A DNA stretch of 64,000 nucleotides from Latrodectus hesperus (taxonomy: Eukaryota; Arthropoda; Arachnida; Araneae; Theridiidae). The stretch is taken from contig CM075862.1 in NCBI GenBank assembly GCA_037975125.1, positions 61,666,779 through 61,730,778 of the forward strand, written 5' to 3'. This document shows positions 37,712 through 47,946 of this stretch, piece after piece. The notes under the pieces are model-generated. The model was given only the letters and a program-made list of their open reading frames with translations. It had not been told where the DNA came from and did not search any database. Made by a program: the position numbers and the translations under genes. The first letter of the stretch is position 1, and every line of letters starts with the position of its first letter.

Positions 37712-37961
37712 AAGTCACTAGAACAATCGTTAAAAGGTGTTCGGCGAGAGAACGATCAGGTCGTCTGCTCTTCTCATTCTCTTTCTCATTGGACAGAACA
37801 GATCAGACGTAGGAAGAGGTCTTCACTTATGCTACAATCTTACTCAAGCTTCTCAAAGATCATCACCAACGGAGATTATGACTTGTGTAAGTAGAAGTCC
37901 CCGGATACCTTACGGTGCCAACACAAGGGGCAAAATTTTCTTGTGATTTGACTAGAACTGT

Positions 37962-39443
37962 ATGGACTCTTCGGAGTCCACCGGACAGATGGAGGTTTCA
38001 CCTCCAAACCCTCCCCCTCAGGCTACGGACTTAAGTTCACATGACTCTGGAATCGGGGTGAGGGCCATCAGCAATAAAATTAGACTAACTTCCGAATATA
38101 TTCAGAAGATTAGTAATGAGGAACTTACGGACAGTGAAATAGAACTACTGCGAATACACAGCATCGAGCTGACGAAATTAACTGAGCTCCTTGCGAGTTA
38201 CCAAAGGGAGAAAACCTCGAAAAATAGGGACACTCCAAAAACTAATGTAAATGCGCCACCGCCATTCTCTGTTACAACTAATAATCGATTTGAAGTCCTA
38301 AGCGACTGCGATGACGTCGAAATTGTATCAGAAAATGAAGACTACCCGGAACTTAGCCAAACTGTTAAAACCTTAAAACCTAAGTTAGCCATCAAAAGAA
38401 AAATTGAAGAAAAAATTAATGTCTCTAACAAAAAATCTAATGAAGTCACAGATAATGACAATGAAATGAGTGATTCTCAAAACTTCCAACCAGCTAAAAA
38501 GAACACTAAAATACCACTAATAGTGGTAAAAGACCAAACAATTAATTGGAAAAATCTACAGGAACTCTTCAAATCAAAAAATATGTCAGGTTACAAAGGA
38601 AAAATGACGGGAACTGAAATTTTAACATTAAAAGTAGATAATGCCGAAACACATAGAAAAGTCACCTCAGCTTTAGACGAAATAAAAACCACCTACCATA
38701 CTTTTGTCCTCCCAGAAGACAAGAATCTGAAAATAGTCATACGCAACCTTCCGCCATACTATAATGCAGAAGAAATAACTCAAGAATTAATCCAAGAGGG
38801 GTTTCAAATTATCAATGTTACCCAGATGACCAAAAAAGTTGACGGGAACAAAATCAACTTACCTCTATACATTGTTACTCTCCCTAAAAATGACAAGTCA
38901 AAAGAAATTTACAATATGTCTCACATATTTAACCTAGCGGTTAAAATAGAAACATACAAAGGAAGAAAAGGAGTAACGCAGTGCTTTAGATGCCAAGGCT
39001 TCTTTCATGCACAAACCTCATGTCACCACAATTTCAAGTGTGTGAAATGTGCAGGGGACCATCACCATTCAAATTGTCCTAAACCGACTACCACACCTGC
39101 GAAATGCGCCAACTGTGGCGAAGCCCATCCTGCTAGTTTCAGGGGATGTAATAAATTCCCCAAAATAAAAGGAAAACAAAATCTAAATGCACATATAAAA
39201 AGTACAATTGTTCCCAGTTCAAACCCCAAACTAACATACGCAAATGTACTGGTTCAAGAAAACGACACAATAGTTAAAACAAAGGAGTCAATAAATGAAG
39301 CAAAATCAATTGCAAATGAGCTAAAATTACTAGTAAAATGTGTGAAAAATTCAGGAATCCTAGAATTAACTGCTCAATTGAAAAAATTTAACGAGGCCAT
39401 GGAGGCCCAACAAAATGGAACAATAACAGCAAATAATGAGTAA
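37962..39443 (+). CDS. Jockey-like LINE ORF1 protein (Gag-like)
   Basis: This intact frame of 493 codons encodes the nucleic-acid-binding ORF1 protein, which packages the LINE RNA. The N-terminal half is hydrophilic and rich in Ser, Thr, Asn, Lys and Glu. From about residue 265 to 335 it has a PRE_C2HC-like domain (VIRNLPPYYNAEEI, LPLYIVTLPKN, VKIETYKGRKGVTQ). It is followed at 341-395 by CCHC-type zinc knuckles (CFRCQGFFHAQTSC, CVKCAGDHHHSNC, CANCGEAHPASFRGC). It ends with a Lys/Glu-rich tail. Its stop overlaps the ORF2 start in ATGAGTAA. Unlike ORF2 it has no visible lesion. Confidence 0.9.
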   Translation: MDSSESTGQMEVSPPNPPPQATDLSSHDSGIGVRAISNKIRLTSEYIQKISNEELTDSEIELLRIHSIELTKLTELLASYQREKTSKNRDTPKTNVNAPPPFSVTTNNRFEVLSDCDDVEIVSENEDYPELSQTVKTLKPKLAIKRKIEEKINVSNKKSNEVTDNDNEMSDSQNFQPAKKNTKIPLIVVKDQTINWKNLQELFKSKNMSGYKGKMTGTEILTLKVDNAETHRKVTSALDEIKTTYHTFVLPEDKNLKIVIRNLPPYYNAEEITQELIQEGFQIINVTQMTKKVDGNKINLPLYIVTLPKNDKSKEIYNMSHIFNLAVKIETYKGRKGVTQCFRCQGFFHAQTSCHHNFKCVKCAGDHHHSNCPKPTTTPAKCANCGEAHPASFRGCNKFPKIKGKQNLNAHIKSTIVPSSNPKLTYANVLVQENDTIVKTKESINEAKSIANELKLLVKCVKNSGILELTAQLKKFNEAMEAQQNGTITANNE

Positions 39444-42173
39444 CAACCAACAAAGCTTTAGCCCAATCACAGTGGCCTCTTGGAATGCACAAAGCATTAA
39501 ACCAAAGACACAAGAACTCATAAACTTCCTGGATCAATATAACATTGACATAATCTTACTCACGGAGACGCATCTAACGCCTGCAATCAAATTCAACATA
39601 CCAAATTACAACGTATATAGAACTGATAGAGCTCACCACAAAGGAGGTGGGACAGCCATAGCAATTAAAAGATCATTAAACTCGACGATTTACAGCAACA
39701 ATAACAATAATGGTTATGAAGAAACTTCTATAATTGTCACCTTTAAACCCAAAATAAATATCAAATTTACGAGCATGTATAATAGACCTCAGCACATACT
39801 AACTTCACAGAACGTTATTGATATATTTCCAACCAATTTCCCAACCATCATAGGTGGAGATCTAAATAGTAAAAATATACACTGGGGATGTAAAATTACT
39901 AATCAAAATGGAACCACAATATTAAACGCTGCACAAAACTATAACTATACAATAGTAGCACCAATAGAACCAACGCATTTTGACTATAGAAATAAAGGAG
40001 ATATATTAGACATCTTTCTAAACAATAGCCAAATACCACTTTCAGCTAATACATTAAATGAACTATCCTCAGACCACCTCCCTGTTATTGGATGTCTGAG
40101 AATAAATAAAATAATTGAACAAAAATATCTCTAAAGAACAAACTGGCAACTATACTACAACATTCTACAGGATCAATACTGGAACAACAATGAAGAAAAC
40201 CATCAATCACATATAAATATGCAAAATAAAATCTCGGAGGATATAAGAATATTCACTGAAAACATAGTAAATGCAAAAAATACAGCAACCATAACAGTGA
40301 AATATCATAAAAATTATCTAAGGCTTCCCAGCAATGTAAGAGAAATAATAAAAGAAAGAAACAGAACTAGAAGAAGATATCAAAAAACCCTAAACCCCTA
40401 CTACAAAACTCAAGTGAATAAATTGAATAAACAAATTAAAAAACTTTGTGACGAAATCAGAAATGAAAACTGGAAACAAAAAATTGAAAAACTGACAACA
40501 GAAAACAACTCTATTTGGACTTTTACCAGGCAACTTAAAAGGAAGAAAACACAAAATAACAGGCTTCAAGGTCAAAACGGTCATGTTTACTCAAATGAAG
40601 AAAAACTTGAAATTTTCTCAAACTCGTTATACAGCCAATTTTATCCAAATCCGGATACAAACAATACTTTTACTAAAATAGTTGAACAAAACGTGGACTA
40701 TTTTATAAATAATAATCAACCAAAAGCAACAATAAATCCTACAGACGTAGAAGAGTTAATAGAAATTGTTAAGAAGCTAATAACCAAAAAGGCACCAGGA
40801 GGATATAAAATCTTAAATTCTATGATAAAATACTTACCAAAAGATTATCGATCAAAACTCGTAAATATTTTTAATGACTGTCTAAAATACTGCTACTTCC
40901 CTACAATCTGGAAAATTGCTGACATAATATTATTTCCCAAACCAGGCAAAGATCCCAGAGAAGCAGAAAATTATAGACCTATAAGCTTACTACCCACAAT
41001 AGGCAAAATATTTGAAAAAATTATTTATAACAGAATCAAACCCTACTTTCACTTGCTACCAAATCAACAGTATGGATTCAGGAAAAATCTATCGACGGTT
41101 AAACAACTTACTAGAATAATAAAAATTATTGGTGAATTTTTGTGAAGATTGGTGACAATCTACACAAAAATTTATACACTGCCATGGTAATGCTCGACAT
41201 ATCAAAAGCGTTTGATAGAGTTTGACACAAAGGACTTATTCAAAAATTAATCAATATCAATATTGACTCAGATATCATCTTGCTACTAAATTCATACTTA
41301 ACAGATAGATATTTTCAAGTCACGCAAAATAACCAAAAATCACTAACGCGAAAAATAAATGCTGGAGTACCCCAGGGAAGCATCCTTGGGCCGATACTAT
41401 ACCTATTCTTCACATATGACTTCCCAATGGATGAAACAACGAAAATTGCTTTTTACGCTGATGACACGGCCATTTTGGCTGAATCAAGTAACCCTAATTA
41501 TGCAATACAAAAACTACAATCTTCGCTCTATAATATAGAAAACTGGTGCAACTATTGGAGAATTAAAATAAATGCAGAAAAATCTCAACTGATTCTGTTT
41601 AAAAGAAATAGGAGAAATAAATTCAAACATCGGAATAAAAATGGTCTAATCTTATTTGGCAGAGAAATACCAAAAGTGTGCTCTGCTAAATATCTGGGAA
41701 TTACATTAACGAGTGACTTGAAATGGACAAAACATATAAACAATGTGATCACTAAGGCCACACAAGCTTATGGGTGTTTAAAAGCAATTATAGGTGAAAA
41801 ATCAAACCTTTCGCTCAAATTTAAAAGACTTCTATACATTTCAATGATAAGACCAATTATAACATATGCATCCCCAGTATGGAACTTTAACAACAAAATG
41901 GACAAAAGGAAAATTAATAGTTTTCAGTACAAGATATTAAGAAAAATTACAAACGCCCCATACTTTATCAGAAATAAAAATATAGCTAAAGATTTAAAAA
42001 TAGACGATCTAGCCGAACATATAAGAAAATTAAATAATAAATTTTATGAAAAAGCTCAGAACTGCGAAGCAGCAAACTTCAACGAAATTTTTAAATATCA
42101 ATATCTTGAGGAAGACTGCAAATATAGACCAATAGCGAGATATTTTCTTAAGGAAAGAGATAAATGTAAATAG
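39436..42173 (+). pseudogene. Jockey-like LINE ORF2 (endonuclease and RT), broken
   Basis: It starts at the ATG overlapping the ORF1 stop. The endonuclease domain reads ASWNAQSI, LLTETHL, IGGDLNSKNIHWG and LSSDHLPV, all typical APE-type motifs. An in-frame TAA at 40132-40134 follows, and the same frame resumes. RT motifs are YRPISLLPTIGKIFEKI, QQYGFRKNLST, MLDISKAFDRV, GVPQGSILGP and the catalytic FYADDTAIL, then YLGITLTSDLKW. Between 41140 and 41180 there is a frameshift, and a TGA at 41223-41225 stands where a Trp is expected. The C-terminal part is open to 42173. No RNase H follows, as expected for Jockey. Confidence 0.9.
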
Positions 42174-42493
42174 TGTATATAATGTATATATTTTCATCTA
42201 CTTGTATTATTAACCGGAATTATTTATCCCAGATTTTCTCAATTTGAACTCTAAATATTATCATGCAAACTTGTATCTATGTTCTCTTTCTACATTGAAA
42301 ATTCTCATTTCTGGTAACCACGCCCAGTTATGAAACACTCATAGCTGATTGGCTATTACACGCAGTCAGGCTAGCGCTCTCCGTGAGTAAAGACATGTTT
42401 TTTCTCCTCTTGGAGCTACTACAGATGAAGAAGTAAAGTGCCTGCTACGCAGGCCGACACTTCGTAAAACATATTAGATCCAAGTCACTAGAA

Positions 42494-42925
42494 ATAAAAA
42501 AAACAGATAGCAAGTAAAACCCATAGAGAAAATTTACGTAATTCTCTACGGGAAAATTCAATCCAAAATTAAAAAAAAATTGGCCTTGGTGAGAAGAAAC
42601 GTTGTTGTGTTTGAAAGGTGATGGTCTCAAAACTTGACCCAATCGAAGATAATGACTCATTCTGAGAAGGCTTATGTACACTAAAAACTTCATATTATGC
42701 AATATCTCTTTACGTTGGAGGGAATTGATAGGGAGAAAACATGCCAGCTCGAGTATCGACCTCATCACTTGGCTTTGAATCAAAATTACGTGACGTATGT
42801 TTGTGCTCAGCCAAATCAGCCCATAGAAAAAAAGAAAAAAAAACCAATGATAAATATAACCAAATAACCTATTTTTCTTAAACAATCACTGTAAATGTTA
42901 AAAACCTTTAAATTTTAATAATTTC
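42494..42925. other. Short unassigned stretch after the LINE
   Basis: No gene was seen. The minus-strand frame at 42445-42885 overlaps the LINE 3' UTR and is not conserved in any recognisable way. Confidence 0.5.
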
Positions 42926-43178
42926 GGCACAGGTGCCGTATAATCCATGATTCCAAATTCTGAATTTTTTTGGCGATGAAGAAATGTTGCCAAGATGACG
43001 TATCGTGACGTGTGCCATGATGTAAATACTAGAGTTACCAAAATAGAATTTTCTGCGCAATTCTTATAGGTCTCCATATATATGACGTAACAAAAAGAAG
43101 GTTGCCAGATACATAAGAAAATCCACCAAAAAATTGCCAATCTCAGAATTTGGCGCATGGATTATACGACACTGTACC
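42926..43178 (+). mobile_element. MITE family copy 5 with perfect 8-bp duplication
   Basis: A 253-bp copy in the same orientation as copies 1 and 4. The flanks ATAATTTC (42918-42925) and ATAATTTC (43179-43186) are identical, giving the clearest target duplication in the family. The left inverted repeat is GGCACAGGTGCCG. The right end is slightly degraded (CGACACTGTACC). Confidence 0.9.
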
Positions 43179-43735
43179 ATAATTTCAACTTTTATCAAGT
43201 ATTTCATTTTAGTAGAGTTTGTATCATGATTTTATTTATTTTTTAAATAAATAGAAAATAAAGTTACAGAAAGAAACATACATATTTCTTTTTCAAAATA
43301 TTTTCTGTACACAAATTAATCACGATTTTAATTTTTACAATGTATGTATGATATATAGGAACTTGAGAAAAGAAAAAATTAAGAAATGTTCCCTTGTTTC
43401 TCCCAAAATTAATCTCTTAAATGAATATTTAATATTTAGCCAGGAGCAAGCGGAAAATCGCCAAACAATCTAGAATTAAGCCAAATTTCCTACAATCATA
43501 AAGGGAATGTTCGTTTGGGGCCATGTACTCTATTTTCTGAATTCATTCAAAGCTTTTCCTTTCTTTCTTCATTTTTAATTTTTGTTTTAAAAATGAGGAA
43601 AATAGTCAGAACTGACGAAGATATAGTCTTTTTTTTTCAAGAGAAAGGTATATTGACAAAGATTGCAATATGCGATCAGAATCATGAAATGATGAACATT
43701 TTTTACATCATGAAATGATCAAACTACCCTAGTAG
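43179..43735. other. Gene-free AT-rich stretch
   Basis: No supported feature was found. Confidence 0.5.
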
Positions 43736-43739
43736 CAAT

Positions 43740-44020
43740 TCAACACTGGGGTGGTGATTGGGTTAACGACTTGAACCGATGGAAACTCAGCGGCCCCTGT
43801 GCGGCAAAAGTGCATGGAACAGTGGACCTTTTGTCACCTCGGCCAGAGAGCGGCTGCGGTGTCGCCGCCCGTTCAGTTGAAGTGCACGGTGTGATGAGTT
43901 TATGGCGTATGGCCCGATGACTTTTTTAAAATTCGATGAAAAGGGAGTGAGTGCATCGATGATATTTGCCATTCAATTTTGTATTCTACTCGTGTACCTG
44001 TGCTGTTTTCCGGCTTAAAT
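43740..44020. repeat. GC-rich island, possible dispersed repeat
   Basis: This block is far richer in G, C and CpG than its flanks. On the minus strand it has an open frame of 61 codons (43972-43787) with LQLNGRRHRSRSLAEVTKGP. I cannot assign a family. The sharp compositional edge suggests an inserted element or a promoter-like island rather than local drift. Confidence 0.35.
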
Positions 44021-44023
44021 ATA

Positions 44024-44068
44024 AAAAATACACTATCGTTAAAAATAATTTAACAATAGTGTATTTTT
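44024..44068. repeat. 20-bp near-perfect hairpin
   Basis: The arms 44024-44043 and 44049-44068 are complementary at 19 of 20 positions with the loop AATAA. The mismatch would be a G-U wobble in a minus-strand transcript. Confidence 0.85.
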
Positions 44069-44395
44069 GATAAGCCTGACAATATTTAGGAAAACTTACT
44101 TTAAATATTTATAAGTGTTTTAAGTGATAAAAAATATTTGTGTTAAAGGATTTTTTAATACTTATAAATTCAAAATGTAATAATTTATATAGTACAGTTA
44201 TGTAAGTGACATTAATATGAAATGTATTTTACCCAATATCTAATATTTTTTCACTATAGGACATTTCAGTATTTTCAAGTTTTCATTGCAGGACACAAAA
44301 TTAACTTTCAATAATTTCAGTTTTATAGATTTGCTTTAATGTTTTTCACTGTTATGAAAAATCAAATAAATGACAATATTAAGATTTTTTTTAAA

Positions 44396-45018
44396 TAATT
44401 CCCAGTTTTAGAAAAAATAAATTAGCAGGTTGATTTTCCTAATGTTTTCTTAACAAGTTTTACACTTGAAATTTAATTGCAAATATCTAAATTTTTTATT
44501 GCTTTTGTGAGATATATATTTTAACATGCGTGCATAGATTCAGTTTTAGAAATTAAAATCCTACAAATTCAATTAGTTTCAATATATCTGTAACAATAGG
44601 TATAAATTATTTATAGAACCTTTCTACACTAGATACATTTGATAAATTTAAAATAAAACATTGATTCATTATTTTATTATAGAACACAGACAATATTCAT
44701 TAACATTTTATTTTAAAAAATAATTTCCAATTTTAGAAAAAATAAATTAGGAAATTGTTCATTGTTATGATTTTCAAAATGTTTTCTTAGCAAATTTAAC
44801 TTTGGAAATTTAACTGCAAAAAATCTAAATTTTTTTATTGCTTTTATAAGATATATATTTTAACATGTGTGCATAGATTCAGTTTTAGAAATTAAAATCA
44901 TACAAATTCAATTAATTTTAATATATTTGTAAAAATAGGTATAAATTATTCTCAACTAGATACATTTGATAAATTTAAAATAAAACATTGATTCTATATT
45001 TTAATATAGAACAGACAA
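44396..45018. repeat. Tandem duplication of about 300 bp, period 325
   Basis: Copy 1 runs 44396-44693 and copy 2 44721-45018. Long shared blocks include TTTTAGAAAAAATAAATTAG, TTTTAACATGxGTGCATAG and GATACATTTGATAAATTT. They differ by scattered substitutions and small indels, so the duplication is moderately old. No coding content is visible. It lies just downstream of the DUF4806-like gene. Confidence 0.88.
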
Positions 45019-45372
45019 CTTTGATTCTATGGTCTTAGCTTAATGTTTTATATATATATATATTGATATTTTCTATTAATAGTTGAAAAATTGACTTAAA
45101 TATGAATATTCTAGAACATTTCTAAAAGCAATATTTGCAGAGCTAAAAGTGATAAAAGAAATGAGTTACAAATTTTTGGTAACAAGTGCATTAAATACAT
45201 TATTGTAATAAGATTAAAAATTCAGTTATATATTCAGATAAAGTGTCCCTATTTTACAGCATTTTTTATTTTAATATTTGTTAAACTATCTACTTCAATA
45301 TTTATGAATTTATTCACAAAAACAAAATGTTCACAAAAGATAAATCTTTATTATTATTATAACATATTAACA

Positions 45373-45503
45373 TTAGACTGGGCTTTTTCCAAAGCCCATT
45401 TCAAGTGCCCCCCCATCTCTATCTGGAGCACGCATCAGCCATTTCTTGATGTCCTGCTGTACATCCATATCTGTTATACGGCTGACATGGTGGCAAGTAG
45501 AAG
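45373..45503 (-). CDS. DUF4806-type gene, terminal coding exon
   Basis: On the minus strand the acceptor TTATTTGTAG precedes an exon that starts with two bases completing a codon. It then reads STCHHVSRITDMDVQQDIKK and WLMRAPDRDGG, followed by a short tail and TAA at 45375-45373. A VQQDIKKWL-like end is what I expect after a DUF4806 domain. The two-base start fits exactly the one base left over by the exon at 46894-47053. The frame crosses a run of seven G near 45408-45414; a length change there would alter the last residues. The function of DUF4806 proteins is not established. Confidence 0.55.
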
Positions 45504-46893
45504 CTACAAATAAACAAATTTTACTCATATAAATGTTAAATAAAGTAACATCAGAAACAAAGTAATGTTAACATTTTTATAATTGATATTATTAACATTA
45601 CATGGAAATATCACAAAAATTAAATTTTAAGTTGTTAAAATATTAAAATTAGGATTTAAATTTAGGTAAATAATAAATTTATTAAATTTAATTTATGTAC
45701 TATAATCAACATTTTGATCCAATTGTAAACTTGGCATTTAAAAAATACAAAATTAATCCATAAATGAAAATAGAAAATAACAATTTTTCCCAATTTTAAG
45801 TTAGAAACACAATATAAATTTAAATTACATACGTTAAACCTAGAATAATAAAAATATGCAATTAAAACTATTTCAGAAACATGAAATATTATGTTCTTAT
45901 GATTTGTTACAGTGATTATGATTTAGAAATATTTTGATTAAATTCAATTCATAAACTTTTACGTTTGAATTTAATGTTTTCATATTGCACTATATTACTT
46001 TTAAAATTTATTTCTACAAGCAGTTAGCTTTCTTCTTCTTCTTCTTCTTAGAATTGGGTTTGTATGTCATTGGGCACCTCTGCTTTTATCAGCATTTTGT
46101 ACCATTAACTCCAAACCCAATGCTTCCTAGTTCCATTTGCTCGGGTCACCCACTTTATTAATAAAGTCCGATAACCCTTTAATGGAGTCTAGGTATAACT
46201 CTCTAGTATAGATGATGCCTAAAGAAGTTAATCTAGGGAGGGCAAGAGCCTCACATTCATAAATGATATGCTCTGCCGTTTCCCCTTGCGCATGACATTT
46301 CCAGCAGATAAGGTCTTGCTGAAACAGTTCCATCTGGTCAGAAAGTCAGACATGCTAGAGATAGCTTCCCGACTTTCACCAGAAGAAGATGGTTTAGAGG
46401 TCATTTCTACCTCAAGCGAAGGATTGATAACTGCCCCTTTACAAGATTGCCTCTGAGTTCCCTTGTCTTTTTCAGGAAGGTCTACTTCAGAGGCTTCACC
46501 TGCAAATGCAGAAAGGTTTGTTATTACTTGTGTCTTTTCAGCCACAAGATAACAATTAAAAAGCTCAGGTAATATAAGTCCACCCAGCATTGCCTGAGTT
46601 ACTGGGCAAGGCAAATTACTCTAGAAGTTCGCCAGGCAACTAGAGGCTCCGTTAAGACACCAATACCGCGGTGCCAATTAGCCCTAGGCACGGAACGCAT
46701 AACACCAGGGTTTACGGGAGCTGGTTCGCGGCCTCTTATTCAATATTCGAGGCTATCCTGTTATTCCTACAGGACTTTCGGCTATCCACCACCTGCCTAC
46801 GCGCCTGGTGGCTAGCTCAAGCCCCAGAGGGGTACGCATACCCCTGGTTCCAGGAGCAGTTAGCTTTAGAAAGTTTAAAAACAAAATGCTAAC
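45504..46893 (-). other. Intron of the DUF4806-type gene
   Basis: The donor GTTAGC at 46893 and the acceptor at 45504-45505 bound this intron. More than half of it (46032-46854) is a LINE-derived insertion. The rest is AT-rich and featureless. Confidence 0.5.
46032..46854 (-). mobile_element. Internally deleted, non-autonomous LINE
   Basis: The 13-bp sequence AGCAGTTAGCTTT flanks it (46019-46031 and 46855-46867). On the minus strand it begins with a GC-rich leader of about 240 bases, then an ORF start (MPCPVTQAMLGG at 46614). After only about 90 codons it passes into the end of a LINE ORF2 with the Cys-His cluster CWKCHAQGETAEHIIYEC (46333-46127). A 3' UTR and a (GAA)n tail follow. Both ends of a LINE are present but the endonuclease and RT are absent, so it must have been mobilised in trans. 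It lies in the intron of the DUF4806-type gene, close to the donor site. Confidence 0.8.
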
Positions 46894-47053
46894 CTGTTAT
46901 CAAATTCATAACATTCTGAAGGGTGGAAAAGGGATGCTTTACACCTCTACTGTCCTTCCAGTTGTATTGTTTTGACAACTTCATCAGTTCCATCAGAATT
47001 CTTTTTATAACATCAATGGAACTTGTTCCACCTTTATTAGTCAAAATAGTCAT
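46894..47053 (-). CDS. DUF4806-type gene, domain exon
   Basis: The acceptor TATTATTTTCAG precedes ATG at 47053 and the donor GTTAGC follows at 46893. The exon of 160 bases is open and encodes MTILTNKGGTSSIDVIKRIL, then MELMKLSKQYNWKDSRGVK, then HPFSTLQNVMNLIT plus one base. The GGTS, RIL, L..QYNWKDSRG and PF patterns match the core of DUF4806 domains of arthropod proteins as I remember them. The ATG at the exon start is probably an internal Met. The fit of splice phase with the next exon supports a real gene. Its biochemical role is unknown. Confidence 0.6.
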
Positions 47054-47780
47054 CTGAAAATAATAACAAAATATCAGAAAAATAAATTCAAATGAAGTTC
47101 CAGTTTCCAAATCCATGTTAAAGCTAATTTACCTGTCAAATATTTTTATATAGAAACTTAATGTTTTTAAACTTTATTTTTTTGTATTTCAATTGGTTTA
47201 AATTGCTAGGAAATTTAAATTATGTTGAAAAAAATTCCAGAAAAATTTAAAGCTAAATCAGCTTTCTAGAATTATTTCTAAAAAACATATCACAGTAAAA
47301 ATTTAAATACAGTTTTCTTTGCAAAAAATAGATCAACACATATTTCTTCAATATAATATTTGTATATTATTTTGTTATATATATTACAAAATTTGCATCA
47401 TAACTTATATTAATATATTGCTTTGGCTTACTCTTTAAAATTTATCATTGATCAACTAGTAAAACAAAGAAACTGGCATTTCTTTTTTCATTTTTGGATA
47501 AGAACTTTATTACTCTATTACTAATTTATTATTACTTTATTACTAAAAAGAAAATTTATAAATATTAAAATTAAACTTAAAAAAATCCACATCTTACAAG
47601 GAAAAAAAACTATTAATCTCCTTATTAAATGAAATTTAAAAATACACAGAATTTTTCAAAATTGTAATAATATTTATGATGAACACAGTAATTACAAAAT
47701 ATAACTTAAGTATGAACAAATCATAGCTAATAAAACCAAGATAATAACAAACCACAAGATGACAGGCAACGACATGAGAC
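47054..47780 (-). other. Intron or missing linker region of the DUF4806-type gene
   Basis: Related proteins usually carry a linker between the N-terminal segment and DUF4806. I see no exon here with good splice sites. It is AT-rich throughout. Confidence 0.35.
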
Positions 47781-47946
47781 CTTCATCCAATTTTCATTAG
47801 GAACTTCAAAGTCTTCAATAGCACGCCTAATTCTGTTAGGCGTCTTATAAGGAGGCCAGTAACACATATTTCCATCCATCCAATTAGATGCGACAACTGC
47901 CACACTTTTATCACCTGTTTACTCTACGAATTCTACAACTTGAAAG
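47781..47946 (-). pseudogene. DUF4806-type gene, N-terminal exon with in-frame stop
   Basis: After an acceptor (TTTTTCACATAG) the frame reads FQVVEFVE, then TAA (47921-47919), then TGDKSVAVVASNWMDGNMCY and WPPYKTPNRIRRAIEDFEVP up to ENWMK. This is the N-terminal VVEF...SNW...CYWPPYK segment common in front of DUF4806 in arthropods. The stop lies inside the conserved part. A single G-to-T change from GAA would explain it. The donor after ENWMK (GTCTCA) is weak; the frame also stays open a little further. The gene is either a pseudogene, a variant allele or has a sequence error here, or it starts at the downstream ATG. Confidence 0.5.

Larger units (their letters stand above)
37724..42481 (+). 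mobile_element. Jockey-like LINE, structurally full length
   Basis: The 12-bp sequence AAGTCACTAGAA lies directly before (37712-37723) and after (42482-42493) the element as its target-site duplication. Inside are a GC-richer 5' UTR (37724-37961), ORF1 with a PRE_C2HC-like region and zinc knuckles, ORF2 with endonuclease and RT but no RNase H, and a 3' UTR of about 300 bases. This layout is that of the Jockey clade. The 3' end is ACATATTAGATCC with no poly(A) or simple-repeat tail. ORF2 has at least two stops and one frameshift, so this copy cannot move by itself. Confidence 0.92.

Noticed and set aside
42445..42885. A 146-codon minus-strand open frame.
   Set aside because: It overlaps the 3' end and target duplication of the Jockey-like LINE and runs into unrelated flanking sequence, so it cannot be a conserved gene.
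45360..45415. A longer C-terminus for the DUF4806-type terminal exon (reading on to TTA TAA near 45357).
   Set aside because: That reading requires six G in the run at 45408-45414. The sequence has seven, which places the stop at 45373-45375.
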